Positions 1 through 13,378 are shown, numbered from the stretch's first letter. The stretch: DNA of 64,000 nucleotides from Branchiostoma floridae (GCF_000003815.2 NC_049981.1:18461041-18525040), one strand, 5' to 3'. The notes: generated by a model from the letters alone, not told the origin. Program-made: numbers and translations.

Positions 1-727
1 ACATTTTCGTCACTCAGATGTCAAATTGTGTATTCTCAGACTGCCAGCGCTAGCGGCTTACCAAAAAGCCTACGGTCGGGTAAACGCAACATTTTTCTTA
101 GGCCTAATCGAAAATCAAAAACATACCAGAACAGAGAAAATAGGCTAAAACGAGTCTACTGTGCAGATGGTTTTCTTTAAAGTAAGGTCTAACACCTCCA
201 TTCTACACGGGCCACCTCATTGTGACCGCCCTGCGACCGAGCGACTTGATGCAGCGCTCAAGAAATTTCATAGATTTGTAAAAACGAGCGATTAAGAAAT
301 TTCATAGATTTATAACGAATGGAGGTCATCATGAAAACGAATCTCTCTACGCTTGCATGCTTTGCTGTTTTTTCAGTCATACTCTTATATTTTGCATAAT
401 ATTCCAATTATGAAGTCAAGCATTACACAAATCCACTTAAGGTCGCAGCGACATCGCAGCACTTTCCCCGCTGGGAACGTGGGGGGGGGGGGTAAAATAG
501 CGTTCATTATCTTTTTTTTCAACAGGTGGCCCTTCCAACTTGGATACTTGCCCGACTACAGAAGTATTTTATCTTATCTTCTCAACATTCTACTTGTTTC
601 GTCAATGTATTCGTGAATCTCAAACTCCGATGTCAAGATCTGCAAGCTCTTCTTAGGAGGAAATTCCACGAAGAAGTGAGCTTTCTTAGCACAGCGCTCA
701 AGAAATGGTTTATTTTTGATTACTTAC
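1..727. other. Non-coding stretch left of the first exon, with a small duplication
   Basis: I see no convincing exon here. Because the exon at 728-912 has a strong donor facing left, this is probably the first intron of that minus-strand gene. A 17-bp word (agaaatttcatagattt) occurs twice about 33 bp apart, at 262-278 and 295-311, so a small local duplication is present. A run of 12 G lies at 481-492. The open frames that cross the region have no start context, splice sites or recognisable motif. Confidence 0.4.
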
Positions 728-912
728 GTTTTTGTTACATCTTCGAAGAGGAAGTTCCGAACCTCCATGCCGTCGGGAAGCACCTTCGTGTTCCACTGGT
801 TGGTCCCGGCATTTTTCGCCTGGAGTCGGAAGAGCTGTTCGTCGCGTGTCGGGAGGCGCTGGGACCATGTCAGCGCCACTCCCAGCCACACCATCATCAA
901 CTCACACCTCAT
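728..912 (-). CDS. First coding exon of an unidentified secreted or membrane protein (partial)
   Basis: On the minus strand an ATG at 912-910 opens 61 codons plus two bases, followed by a canonical donor (AAAAC|GTAAGTA, boundary at 728). The peptide starts MRCELMMVWLGVALTW, a short hydrophobic core typical of a signal peptide. It continues with a charged, mostly soluble segment containing RLPTRDEQLFRLQ, WNTKVLPDGMEV and RNFLFEDVTK. No family is recognised. The gene would run leftward and most of it must lie outside the window, since no second exon is visible in 1-727. Alternative: a chance frame with a chance donor. The combination of signal peptide, good donor and balanced composition makes a real exon somewhat more likely than not. 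Confidence 0.45.
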
Positions 913-2520
913 GTCTGCAGTCGACCTGCACAATATAAACAGTAATAGTTCGCTGTTTACTATTTTGCAAACAAAACTTTTCTCCACTCATCGTGGGAAG
1001 TCCCTGTTGACCAAACATTCCAGGAATAAAGAGCAGAAAATAGTAGGACCAGTCAAAAAACGCGTCTTTGAAAGAAAGCGATTTTCCTTACGCTGCAAGT
1101 GTATAAAAAAACTTCATATCGAAAGAAAAATCGCTTCCAAAGCATTTTGACCCAAACCGAAATATATGATACAAAAGAACGGAAAGGAAAATGGCTTGCA
1201 CACAGCCGTACCGTGGTACAGCAGCAATACATGTACAGAACATGTACAACACACCTGTCCTTGTTCACATACCTGCGGCGTGCAGGGGGCGACACTGGCA
1301 ACATGTACACAAGCCGGCACAGTGATAAGAATGTAATGGTAGAGAGAACAACGAAACTTCACAAGATAAGAAAAAGCAAACCCGGTTAAAGTTTCCACCA
1401 AGTACTCAAAGAGGATGATCTGCTAAACGTCTCAGGATATGTGTTCGGTGGACGTCAAAGTCTCAGGGTCAGTTCGAATGAGGACACAAACATGAAGCAA
1501 CAGCAAACGAACGCCAAGGTCGTTTCACGGGCTCGGCTTTCACGCGTCCAAGTTGCCACCCACTAACTGAAGAGTTCTGACAGAATAAGCACCTTGTACC
1601 AGGCATTGGGCAGAAGGTCTGTCTGGAAGTATTCCGTCAGCCCTCCAGCGGCAGACCTTCGGCAGCTGCCTTCACTCCACCTATCTGAGCCGCGACGTTT
1701 GCCACCTGGACTCAGGGATGAAGTCTTCCAACTGCGCGTTTTTACACCGACGCATCTTTGGGCTTACACCTTCGGATTATGTTCCCCTACATCCCATCCT
1801 CCTTGCTTACTGCGGGACAAAAGTCGGTATGCCCCCCACACAGAGGACATACATTTCTTGTCAATCAACGAATAATGCTTTACTAAACAGACAGACAGTG
1901 CTCTTTCCCTTGGATGGATGTTTATTTATGGACCATAGTGCTTACTGTAGGCTCCGGACAGCTGCGATGCGTGGGAAACAGTCACCAGGGTACCAGACAA
2001 GCAGAAGTCGGCCGTAACTGTCACCCAAGCGGCTCTATTAAAAGAATTAGGAGTTCCTGATAACAACCACTTAGCCCAGATCTTACAGAGATATCCAAGT
2101 TTATGAACGTAACGACCCGTCCTATGTGGCACTTGTTTATTTCCTGTGTAACACTCGCTAGCGACAGAACGAGTCAAGCGAACTGACATGAAACACAACA
2201 ACACGTTGGGAGTACCGAAATGTGTATATTTTCATGTCTTTGGCGATGTCAGATCAATGTAGCCGAAAAACGTAGTACGTACGTTGAGCGACGTTAACGT
2301 GGATAAAGAGACCTAGGTGTCACAAGGTAGTTCTAGACAAGTTTCTCCAGCTCGGTAAAGTTACCCCTGTAACATTGTTTCGCCAGATAGAAGTTACTAA
2401 AGCAATTGAATAGAAACGGTCAGACGATTCAGACACTCAGACAGCATCTGCTGTCTTTCGTCAGTAACCTTCGTCGACGTGACATTGTATCATTCGTTCT
2501 TTCGGTCAGACCCTTATAGT

Positions 2521-2700
2521 GCCTAGTATAGGGTAACAAGTTTCCGGAGGGTATATCTTTACAAGAAAGAGTACTTTAAGGTGCTCGGGTACCTCCTTGA
2601 ACACAGGACCCTCATCTTAAGTCCCTTCCGAAAGATGGTTGCAGCCCCAACTGAGATACCCAATCAACCCAGGACTGAACGGAGATCTCTCAGTTACTGA
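2521..2700 (-). repeat. SINE-body fragment, minus orientation
   Basis: Contains cccttccgaaagatgg followed by a 'tgcagccccaactg' segment. This is the reverse complement, with a few changes, of the body of the tRNA-derived repeat at 38903-39125, and it also matches 61078-61235. I infer a diverged copy of the same family; its ends are not sharply defined. Confidence 0.45.
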
Positions 2701-5308
2701 TGGAACAATGGGCTCAACTGTCAGGCTGTTATTAGATGAGCTACAGGAACATCACTGCACCATTGCATCTGGTGCAGAACAAAAATCATTAAGACGTTGG
2801 GCCCCTAGCAACCCCTTTATACTGCAGGTATCACCAAGGAAGCTCAGTCTGTGTGCAGCATCTATTTCTATGTAGAATATGCAAGGCGTTTGTTTGTGTA
2901 AATCTGGGCATAGACAATGTTTCTGTTGCCGTTTACAGACTAACGCATACTTGACCTCATGATGGCTAAACTCGTGACACACTTCACTCCTGCACCTGAA
3001 ATGATACGGGTGATGTAACAGATGACCTGCATCTCAGCAGCGTCGATAAAACTTTAAACATAAACTATTGACTAAGGCAGTCATTAGCATGAAGATAACG
3101 CCATATAGGGAACTTATAAGACATTTCATAACTCCGTCCGTACGTGAACAAAAAGTACTGTCTGGTTGATATTTACCAGGCCTTCGTACAAGGGTATGGA
3201 TCACAGCAACGAGGAATGATTGGTCAGAAGAGTCAGCCCGTGGGAAGGTAACATTTCCCGCCCCGAAGATCAGAAGCTGTACTCTACTGGTAGATTAGCT
3301 CATCTGATTAGTTGTCTTGTCTATTTGGCCAATTTCCATCAATTTTCAAGCGACATGTGGAGTCCGGTAGAGGCTAATGCTATCCTAGTTACGGCCCAGC
3401 CGGTAGTCGGAAACGGCAATCGGTGCCGACGTGGCTCTGGCCAGGAAAGCGTCTACCTGACTCACTCCTACAATACTGAATAAAACAGGGACATCTTGCT
3501 GGTTTAGTACCCAAGTGTTGCTTAAAAGCGTCAGGACATTTCTATGATCTTCGAAGCGCTTTGTGTGGATGCACACCGCAGGGTATTGGCAGTGTGAGGC
3601 TGCCTTGAAGTGGAGCATGTCGGCAATTGTTTGGGACAACTCCAGACGTGGTAACGTTTACAATGTCGCACAATTACGGCTCTTGTAGATCACTCGATCG
3701 ATTGACAACTTGATCTCACATGAAACAGAGATTGAACATTCGGCCCAGCCGGTCCACAGGCCCGACCACCCCTCAAGAACAAGAAAACAAACGCCACGTC
3801 AGGGTAAATCTGGTATAGAAGATAGAAGCCAGGTCAGGCCGGGTCTAAAGGCCACCCGGCATACGCACACAGGTACGGACAGACGGTATCTCTAACGTGT
3901 GTGTATGAACGGTATTCTCCAGAAACTAAACGGAGCCTAACCTCTGCTTGGAAAGTATTGTATGTGAGTGTACTGATATCAACAAACACAACTATTCCAT
4001 TGCTTATTCGCGTGGACATTTTTGCACGAATCATTTGGCTTAACAACCGTAGCCGTTCGTAACAGGCCAGTATGGGAAAATCAACTAGGATCATCGGACA
4101 CTTCTCTGGCTAACACAATCAACTGAACGTGTTTTGTTGTATACGCCTCTGTTGCTTTAACTTCTTATTGCACTACGTCGATGCAACTAAAAAAACTGTT
4201 AGGCTTAGACGACATCCGTTGCAGTCACATACACAAAGTACGGAGGCAACAGCAATGCACGATTAAGTACGACAGATCGCAGTACCCACCTTGCAAAACC
4301 GTGCGCCTGGTCGCAAGACAACGTTAATAGTGCCGACGAAGCAAGGGATGAGATGCCAAATCTCAAGACCTGTGAAGCTTCCAGGTACCACCTCCTCTTG
4401 AAGCTGCCAACACTTTTCTTCACTTAGTCTTAGGCGCCTGTAAAATGTCCGAAGCTATCAGGATGTTTTGGCGGTGGGAACTCCAAGCTGCTCACCGTCG
4501 AGTAGACTGAAGGGTCACTTGTAAACTACCGCGCACAATCGAGTTTTGAGCCAACTTGCCAAGCGGCTCTCGGCTACGGAAAATCAAGCTGCTGACACGT
4601 ATGGGAAAGCCCACAGCCGCAATGGGCCAAGCCGAGCGCAACGGCTGGTCTTTGAACTGGTAAGCGGGACTGTCAGTCTGGGGCTCTCTGGCGCTGACGG
4701 CTCCCTTAAATTCCCCGGCTCTTCATGGTCCTTTGCCGATGGCTTACAATTTAATCCGCGGTTAACTGCATAGGAACGCTTTGAAAGTTATTGTGTGCAA
4801 ATGAAGCCTGCCGTTCCCATACAATTTCGTTTATAGATGAAATGAAAGACCTCTCTATACTGTTCCATACTAGTGAGAGAAGTGTGTCTAGTCCTGCGCC
4901 GAAGCTTTGATGTGTTTTACTTGATAGGGCTCGGAGAATCACACCGTGACGCGACGGTTTCTACACTGGACTGGATACTCCAGAAAACAGAGAACCCTGT
5001 CCATGGCCAGTTGTAGTAAAACCACATCAGTCACAGTCAGGCCTTGGGATGTTTTTGCCATCCCTAAGCCGGTGTTCATAAGGGGAACTGAGAGAGGATT
5101 TTAGACGTTGTGTACGTTGCACTGCACTTATCACCATGCCTTCGTGTTCTTTTGTTTGTTAAAGTTACTTTAAAAGAGAACACATTCCCCGAGAAAAGTC
5201 ATACAAAGCTGCGTAAAAGCAGTAAATGGAATATCTATCATAGATATTAGTACAATTACAAAAATGTGAGCCTTACTCATTTTTATTGTGGATACAAAGG
5301 GAGTCGTT

Positions 5309-5385
5309 AGGGATGTCCCCGTGGTTTAACTGGTAGCAGCCTCACAGTTGTTAAGCTGTTGCGTGGACGGTGGGATATTTTCTTT
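5309..5385 (+). repeat. tRNA-like SINE head
   Basis: The sequence agggatgtccccgtgg followed by 'tttaactggtagcagcctca' is nearly the same as the start of the repeat at 38903 (agggatgtccctgtagctc). It includes an A-box-like segment. Only the head is recognisable here; the B box and body seen at 38.9 kb are missing or too diverged. Confidence 0.45.
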
Positions 5386-8300
5386 ACTTTACTTATTCGG
5401 CATATATACGGCATTTGTTTGTCCCTTAGGTTTGCTTCAATCGTGAGTAAACTTGAGTAACTGCAATACCACATGATCATGGTTCAAACTAGGCAGCAAA
5501 GCCTGACTCTAAGACACTGCAATTCGACCGACAAAGTTGACACCTTCACCGATGAAATTGAAAGAAACTTCGCTCTTAACTTGAAAGTCCATTTGTGTTG
5601 GCACAAGTCATTGGGAACTCGGTCTCACTGGACAAATTGATTTTAGACGTAGAGCCAGACTTATTTTGCAAGAAGAAGCCACCTGCATCAGGGTTTTGCA
5701 ACAGCGACGGGGGGCGCGATAGCTTTTCGTCAACTAATGAGCGACAGTTCACCGAGTCACGTGTTCTACCTTCATAACATGATGTCACATAAGCATTTCC
5801 TGTACAGTACGGTCCACAATTTGGGTAAGTCCCGTATTTTTCTTGGAAATTACAGTCCGACTTTGATCCAGAAAATTCACTCTCTGTAGCACTGATATGT
5901 TGTCTTTAAATCCGAAAAGCACATGAAGATACACCCAGGTCAAGTTAACATTTGTTTTTAGTTATCTTCATATATCAATTGGTCGACAACAAAAAGGGCA
6001 AGACTGATAAGACACAGAATTTCCTTTGCCCAGTTTAAACCCTGCGCTACAACTTCCCCCTTTGGGCGACTTTACCGATTAATTGATTTGTTTCCAGTAA
6101 GAGGACTCTGAGACCTGCCTAAATCCTTGGCACAAACGGAAGTAGTGGCTTTATCAGACTTGTAAGGATTAGCGAACAGCTTTGTCACTTGACAGAACTC
6201 AGTCTCCATCATCACTTTACACTCGTGTATACAGACGTACGCTGATCTTAAACATCGACATAATCATTCTTTACACGACCAAAGCTTGCATGTGAATTGA
6301 ATGTAAGGGACAGGTGACATTAATCGTACGATCTCCGAACGATTTTAAACTGAGGGCATCCAAAGTAGTCGTGCAGGTGTCGTACAAAATCCAGCTAACG
6401 AGAGCGTTTTCGAGAACAAATCTTACAAGATAGCTGAATTTTAAATATCGGTTAGAAAACACCGGTTGGTTCTGTTAACAATCAAAATCGTACGACGCCC
6501 TACGACTAATGTGACAACTTTTTAAAACGTCGGCATTCCTTTCAGGACGATGAATGAAAATATGATTTCAAAGATCTTCCTGATAATGAGTCGATTGATT
6601 CACTGCTCTTACATAAATTCCACCCACCTGTCATTTGGTGCGATCAGATGTTGTAAAGCATTCATCCTCAGTTGAGGTGAAGCATGATGCTTTTTCAAGC
6701 AGCGAATGGCAGTTCAATGTGGCTTAGCTATGGCTTGCGTTAGGGGGTCTGGAAAATCGGGTCACCCCTACTCTTTTTAATAAGTGTGTTGGGTTCTTTT
6801 ACGTGCAGAGGTTTATCGCGTAATAAACCTTTTACAAGTACGGTTCCTTCATACACGGGGCTGCCGGCTTTATGTCTCCCTCTGAAAGGATGATGCGACA
6901 TTTCTTTTCCAATCGTGCCCAGGCCCAACCAGGCACAAACCTGACTCCACGGAAAATGGCGTTTTCATAACTTCTCCGTCTCTCCGGGAGTCACATTCTT
7001 AAGAAACTTAAAGACTAAATCATCACCATCGTATCAGAGAAGGAATGAAACCTAAATCATTCCCGTTCAGATTACCGAAGACTTCCTGATTACTTTTCTT
7101 TAATGTGGCGGAGGGCATGGGAAGACGCCCCAACCGATATTTAGAATGCACCTGCGGTGAACCTAAGTCTGCACCAGTAATGAAAAGACGGCAGAATAAG
7201 ATATTACACCGCCCGGGAGGAAATGAAGAGTTCGACTTAAGCCGTCTTAAAGTAAACAACATTAACTTCAGATCAGCAGCGCCAAAAACAACTGGCGTAA
7301 TCCCATGTTTGAAAATTCAGCAGGGGGCAGCTCCGCGGGTTGCGGGTTCCCAAAGCCAGACGAGAGCTGTGTGCGAGAGATAAGTGTACGGGAGTGAAGC
7401 TGTTGTGCTTTGTCGTCTCGGTCTGGAGGTAACATTACCCTGCTTCAGTCGGTGCCGGCCGTCACAACTCTGCAGCTCAATGCCACCGCGCACTTTGTCG
7501 GAGGGAAGGGCGCTACACATCAGCCTCGCTTAGAAGTCGGCTGGAACAAGACGCAGCCTCGTTTGTGTATTATTTTTCGTCAAAATCGATATTGGTAGGT
7601 GTTACGCCAAGTTTTATTGCATGGTGCCAATACATTAGGATAAAACAGTTTATATTGTCGTCCGATGAGGCTTTCACCTGTTTGTTTGCCAACGCCTGTG
7701 AGTTTTAGAACCGTGAAGCATGACGGGAAATACAACGCGAGGGGTCACCCCTCTTTCAGCCAACATACCGCCACGCTACTTGTAACAAAACTCACTTTGT
7801 GCGCCCTTCCTCCCACAAGACGAAACAAGCCCAAGGAAAGACATTTTCCATCGAAACACGTCCACCGACCCCTGTTTCCGTGTCAACCGGAACAGACGAA
7901 GAAAGGGGAAAGAATTCATCACCGCCACTGGCTTCAATTGGAACGAGACGGCGGTGAGGATGCATCGTTGAAGGATTTGAAAAAGTACCGACTTTCGGGT
8001 AATTACTCAATGTAGGCGCGTGCACAGGTGCAACACACCTTATGGGTAGACAACAGAGGTCAACCTACGGGGAGGATAGGACAAGTCTAGATCTTATTGA
8101 AACCGTAACAAAGCAAATATACAGATGACATCCCAGGTAGCAATGCTGATTTTGGGTGTCATCAACATACATTAAACCGCTAAACATCCACATAAAATAA
8201 CTCAATAGCACATCAAATCATTCACATATCACATAAAGTAAACAATATAAATTCTTTCCTCAGTTATCCCACTTTAAACTTCAACTGAAACGCCCCTGCA

Positions 8301-8579
8301 GTTCCAAAGCAAGCTGCTTACATAAAACGTTATCCGTCATCAAAATGTCAAGACCATGCATAGCATGTCCAAGGTCAGGACAAAAGATGCCCAAACCGGA
8401 GCTTCTGTTGCAGTGCCAAGGTTACACATCAGGGGGCGAAAATCGTCTGTGACCTTCATCTTCCCAACCACAAATATCAGAACCCATCCAGAGCTCGTAT
8501 CCAGAGGCTGTGAGTTATGATGACTACAACACATCCGGAAACGCAAAACGAAAACACCCAAACGCACAAACCAACATAG

Positions 8580-8662
8580 AAACACACACACACACGCACA
8601 CGCACACGCACACGCACACACACATGCACACACACATACACACGCACACGCACACACACACA
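8580..8662. repeat. CA microsatellite with CG interruptions
   Basis: About 80 bp of (CA)n interrupted by regularly placed CACG and CATG units. It produces long His/Thr or Val/Cys open frames in all phases, which are artefacts of the repeat. Confidence 0.95.
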
Positions 8663-9117
8663 GACTGGGGTTGGAAGCTGCAGGCTCTGCTCCACATCGC
8701 TGTGTGGCGTGAGTGTAATTCTAATTTCTCAGCACGTCGGATCCCGGGAGAGTCGAAGAAAACGACTTCTCTGAGTTCCAACAACATACGGACAAAGAGT
8801 TGAAACAGAGTCGCACATATTATGTAGGTTGCATGACAGGTACCTTAAATACCTCAACTCTCCTTTCCGTTTGTTAGATACTACTAGTAGTACATGTATG
8901 TCTTTAGTGTCCGACTTTACGAGTAGTTCACAGCGCCGAAGGTTGGTGGTGGTCCTAGTATGGCAGGTGTACTAGTGCATATAACTGTGGCAGTCTTTCT
9001 TGATACTCCTGTCCAAGCCACTTCTAGTGAAGCCACACACATATAATTGATGACATCCGTGAGTGTATTGACGGGGAATCTCTGGCGCCGTCTGGGTTGG
9101 CATTAATCGTTGCTGAC

Positions 9118-9252
9118 TAGCCTCCATAGCAGGCTCTCTATGGTCTAAAATGGCCGGCTGTCAGAAAAGTCCAGCAATCAGCGACCCAGTACAAAAAGAA
9201 ATGGCCAGCAAAAGTGCCAAAAAAGGCCATAGAGAGCCTGCTATGGAGGCTA
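9118..9252. mobile_element. Short inverted-repeat element (MITE) with 9-bp target duplication
   Basis: A 135-bp element whose ends are identical inverted repeats of about 26 bp (beginning tagcctccatagcagg). It is flanked on both sides by gttgctgac (9109-9117 and 9253-9261). The centre has no coding capacity. A direct repeat of 8-9 bp suggests mobilisation by a hAT-like (8 bp) or Mutator-like (9 bp) transposase; the terminal base shared between repeat and element makes the exact length ambiguous. Perfect arms and flanks suggest a fairly recent insertion. A diverged single arm may be present near 19430-19455. Confidence 0.8.
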
Positions 9253-9339
9253 GTTGCTGACCGCGTTTCCTTAATTACCGTAAGTTCACCTTGTAGTCTC
9301 AAGCCAAGAATTTCTGTCTGTACAGCTAGTCTCTTATGA

Positions 9340-9590
9340 GATACTGATTCGTGTGACATAAGTGCAAGGTCTTTGGTCAAGACCTCAGAGGTCCTGGGTT
9401 CGAATCCTGTCATGATACCGATCTGCCCTTGGGAAATGTGTAAAAATGGGTAGTGAGTCTACTGACTTCGGCAGAGGAGGTAAAATGCGGTGGAAGGGGA
9501 GGGATGGACTCCTAGAGTGGATAACATGTCAACTTCTTAGCGGGTCTCAAAAAGGCCATGGGACTACTTTTACTAAAGTGAGTGCAGTGT
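9340..9590 (+). repeat. tRNA-derived SINE
   Basis: Contains a B-box-like ggttcgaatcc at 9397-9407, followed by a body with 'cccttgggaaa' and 'gtgtaaaaatgggta'. The tail 'gtctcaaaaaggccatggg' recurs in the repeat at 62255-62522. No functional tRNA cloverleaf is apparent. I infer a Pol III-derived dispersed repeat. Confidence 0.6.
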
Positions 9591-12500
9591 CACATTTGCA
9601 TTGTCTGCCTTAAAGCAAATATGTAAAAAATAAATAAGAATTCGCCATTATTTACCCTAGTTATTATAAAGATTCTGTAGTCCATGAAAAAGGGAAAGCG
9701 TGGTGACCAAAAAGCGCGACGTGTTTTGTTCTAGGAATGATGTCACTTCGGCACACTGCGAAAATGTACAAGACTGACCCTGATATCATAGCTACAAATA
9801 GACACTAGAGGCGACCCGCACTGACCGATCACCCCCCCCCCCCCTCCCACCGGGCCGGGACCTAGCCTGGCATCCAGCCGTATTTTATAGCTCTCGGGAC
9901 CACAAGTGGGTTAGGCCGGTGGGCCGCCCGACTTGGTCACGAGCCGGCAGTCGTAAATTCTGCCATCAAATTAGTTCCGCCTGGCTCTGCTTCTAATAAT
10001 AGGAAGAAACCTCTTTCGATGCAGTAAATTGTTTCAGGCATCTTGTGTCACATACATTTTACCTTTCTACCACATACGACCCCAGAGTGTCGCGACCGGC
10101 CTGTCGACTGCGCATCAGCACAAACCTCTTCTACCAGAGTCTGTGGTTGCTGTAGAGGAACTGACTCTAGATCTGTCTATGGCTGCTATAGAGAAACTCA
10201 CCGAGAAGAAATCGTCAAATAGCCTGAGCAATATATGCCTTCTAGCAATGATATTGTATTCAAAGTGATGTCACATTCTTATATTTTAGAGTGCCATCGT
10301 TGTATGTTGTATGTAAACATAGGTTTAGACAATCAGTTGTTTGTACTTGGTCCAAATGGACTTTGCTAAAGCCCTATATTGTACACGTAGCAAACATAGC
10401 CATTTAGTCTTTTTAGAGCTGTCACTCAACAAAAAGATTATTACTTTTATTATTAGTTCACTTTTCTAGAACTTTAAAACTGATGTTTGAGTTTACATAC
10501 GTTATGACTTCCATACGAACACATGTAGAATCATGTAACCGTTACTGGCGTACTTTTGAAATATTTTAATCGCCATTTCACATTTCTAAATATTTCTTCG
10601 ATAGATAAAAAGTAGTTCAAACTAATTACCAATGTCAGCCATCTCGGTGACTTAGAATAAAGTCTAGTACAAGCAATGTTGACAACTTCATTTGCCTTTC
10701 TGCACCACTGAATTGTAACTTTTCAGGTGCCCCTTCCAAAATAGCACATCTATCCGCAGATAAGCATTCCTGCCCATCGAGCACTGACACTTCGGGGCCA
10801 GAGGACACCAGAAATTATTCACAATATCTGATCTTATCGTCCATATTAATAAGCACCACATGTTTACGTAACGGTCAAGTCGTTTGAACGGACATTTCAA
10901 CAAATTTACCGCCACAGAGTCCAGACACAATTCAGATTATTTCGACAATTAGGATTTTTTAGACATTATCTGGAACAGCTAACACAATAATGCCTAACAC
11001 ACGTGGGGCAATGGAGTTCAGTAAACTTATTGAGCAGTGACATGAGCATACTCCGTACAGGATGCGCATTGACATCGCATCTCAATCGTTTGTGTCAGAT
11101 TGAGATGTCGCGTATGAGGTGCGTATTGTGCGTACGACTGCGTATGAAAATATCCAATATAGACTTGGTATACTCGCTGGCCAACTTTCTACGAAAGGCG
11201 ATCTCTAAGCTACCGTACAGCGACAAATTCGATCTGTGTAACCCTTCACAATTGGAATGTGGCGCAAGATGTAGAAATTTAGTGCGAAAGACAACAAAAC
11301 ACATAAAACGTAATGAAAATTCATTCTTTTTTTTTAATTCGCCATTGAGTGACCTGTCAAATCCTGAGCCGCTCAGTGGTCGCAGCGCGGTCGCCCGAGT
11401 GGAAATAGGCTGTCAAACCACCCCTAACACGTGGTGGAAAATACCATTCTCAGCATAATGTCTGTAGTCTGGTTGCCAGGCCCTAGGAATAGCCTGGCCT
11501 CCAGGCTTTTAATCTGTTGAGCTCGAGCAAATGCCGGAAACAGTGATCCTTGCATCATGACCATCAAGCATGCTAGTAAATATAAATGATGTAAAAATAT
11601 CGAGGTGCAGGCGCGTCATGTAGCGGGGTAACCTATATCCGTCACAAGTTAGGTATATCAAGTGGATGGACGTGGTTTCAAGCAGCAGTACGTGTATTTT
11701 GAAAATACAGTTGTATTGCAGTTTGGAACCAGCATTTGTCGACTTGATGTCCCTAAACACCTTTTTCTTAAAAATGGATATAGGACTATGGTTACTACTC
11801 GGAAAAGGGTGATCCGGCGTTATATAATCCAAACCCTTAAAAAAAATTGGGCTTAGATTGGCGAAACGGCCGGAGCAGTCTGGCTTGAAAAGTCCGTAAA
11901 AATTTAATGAAAATGTCCCATGGCCTTTTAAAGCTCTTTTAAAACAGTACGGACAGAGTGTCTACGCATGCTTTTGCATGCACCTGTCCGCCGCCAGGTA
12001 CTCGTTAACACCTGATCGCACCTGGACGGAGTCAGTCAAGAAATTCGTATAAAATTTCGTGGTACAGTATTATCTTTCTCAAGGACACGTCGTCGAGCCG
12101 GGAATATCAGGAACAGAATCCATGACGTTTTCGTTCGTCTCAGCCACTCACTCAGCCATGCATCGACGCCACTTTGGCAATCGCCGTGGTCGCACGGGGG
12201 GCGGGGCGATGGGGGCCAATACGGCTGGATTTCAGGCTACATTCCAGGCCCCTCCAGCATGTGTGCGTCTGTGATCTTGGCGATACCTCAGCCTGGATGC
12301 CAGACTGTTTCCGGGGTCTGCGCAGAAAAGCTTCTCGGTTTTAGGGTAAACATGCCCCCAAGGAAATTGATCATAGACACCCCTCATTTACAACCTGTCC
12401 AGGCTCTATATCATCAGTGTCTGTGGTAACATAATGGGTTGGCCCTAAAGACGAGGAGATGGCCTGTATGAGTCCTTGAAACAGTCTGACACCCAGGCTA

Positions 12501-13038
12501 TGAAACGCTCGTCAACCGACCATGTGTTACGGATTTGGCCATGACGATCGATCAAAGGCCATCAGTACCAACATGGCATGAACAGTCAGCAGAGCCCCAT
12601 GCACCATGAACATGTAGACAGCGCGAAACTTCCCGGCGCGACATTGAGATACTTGTATGATTAGCATGGAATACTAGTATTCCCTTCTTAATGAAAGAGC
12701 AAATCCTCATGATATAATTTACCGATGTGTAACACTCGTATTGTCACACCATTAACATGTGCCCGTGTGCATTTTACGTACCATTCAATGTTTAAACCGC
12801 CGATAGCTACTATACTGGTAACAAATGCAATGCAAAGCGGCTACTTACCACTATTCACGACAATAAGGATGTCGAAGAATTATGTGCCGATGATAAAACT
12901 ACGGTTTTTCAGAGTTCAGCTCGCCTCACGATAGAGTTGTAGCTGTATGGCCGTCTCCAATTAGAGGGCTGCCGGGACGAAATGACCCGAGCCTAGAAGC
13001 AGGGTCGGAGTGTTTCTCTGTCGGATTGGCGGCTGAGG
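9591..13038. other. Gene-poor stretch
   Basis: No supportable exon. A C-run (9832-9844) is followed by a GC-rich patch. 'agcctggcatccagccgtattt' type sequence near 9866-9890 reappears in inverse orientation near 12218-12240, suggesting arms of related inverted-repeat elements. The minus and plus frames at 11.0-11.8 kb are open but show no motif, signal peptide or splice context. Confidence 0.35.
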
Positions 13039-13252
13039 CTAAACAAACCACACGCGACTTCTGCGCCAATGGAAAGCGTGTGTCTGCACCGGCACACGAT
13101 AGGTAATCATCAAAGGCTGTGACTCGCCCTCGGCGGGAGACGCAGGGCCTAACTTCTCGAGTTGCCCTACCACAGACAGTCGCCTATCAAACCCAATGGC
13201 TGCCATCACACCACAGACCACAGACTGATAAAACACGTCAGCGGTGATACAC
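13039..13252 (-). CDS. Weak candidate last exon, unknown protein
   Basis: On the minus strand an acceptor-like ...cgaccag precedes 13252. The frame then runs 71 codons to a TAG at 13041-13039. If joined to the candidate exon at 13452-13644, the reading phases agree. The acceptor has a poor pyrimidine tract and the peptide (CITADVFYQSVVCG... then a polar tail) matches nothing I know. This may be chance. Confidence 0.15.
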
Positions 13253-13376
13253 CTGGTCGATAAACTCAAGCTGTAGACTGAATGTTTTATTACCTTTCTT
13301 GTTAGGTTTTCGTGTTCGTTTGTTTGTTTGTGTTTGTGTGTATGACGTTGTGTGTTTGTGTGTGTGCCGGAAAGAC

Positions 13377-13378
<2 letters not shown>

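Larger units (their letters stand above)
913..9108. other. Gene-poor stretch with old repeats
   Basis: No supportable exon is seen in these 8 kb; the open frames are short and lack splice signals or known motifs. Recognisable content: SINE-like pieces at 2521-2700 and 5309-5385, one arm of a hairpin-repeat family near 2388-2430, a 5576-5840 segment that resembles sequence at 15780-15870 and near 53380-53440, and a CA microsatellite at 8580-8662. The GC-richer patches at 4540-4780 and 7400-7600 could be promoter-like islands, but nothing downstream confirms a gene. Confidence 0.4.

Noticed and set aside
4546-4773. 75-codon plus-strand frame in a GC-rich patch
   Set aside because: No splice sites, signal peptide or motif; composition is explained by local GC content.
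8340-8803. Open frames of 72-105 codons rich in His/Thr or Cys/Val/Ala
   Set aside because: They are translations of the CA/GT microsatellite at 8580-8662 in every phase, not genes. The same applies at 13238-13476 and 21643-21888.
9330-9410. Possible functional tRNA gene
   Set aside because: A B box is present but no complete cloverleaf or acceptor stem can be drawn; body similarity to 62255-62522 shows it is a SINE.
11003-11458. 151-codon plus-strand open frame
   Set aside because: Longest frame in the left region but with no recognisable domain, a low-complexity Phe run near the end and no splice context; consistent with chance.
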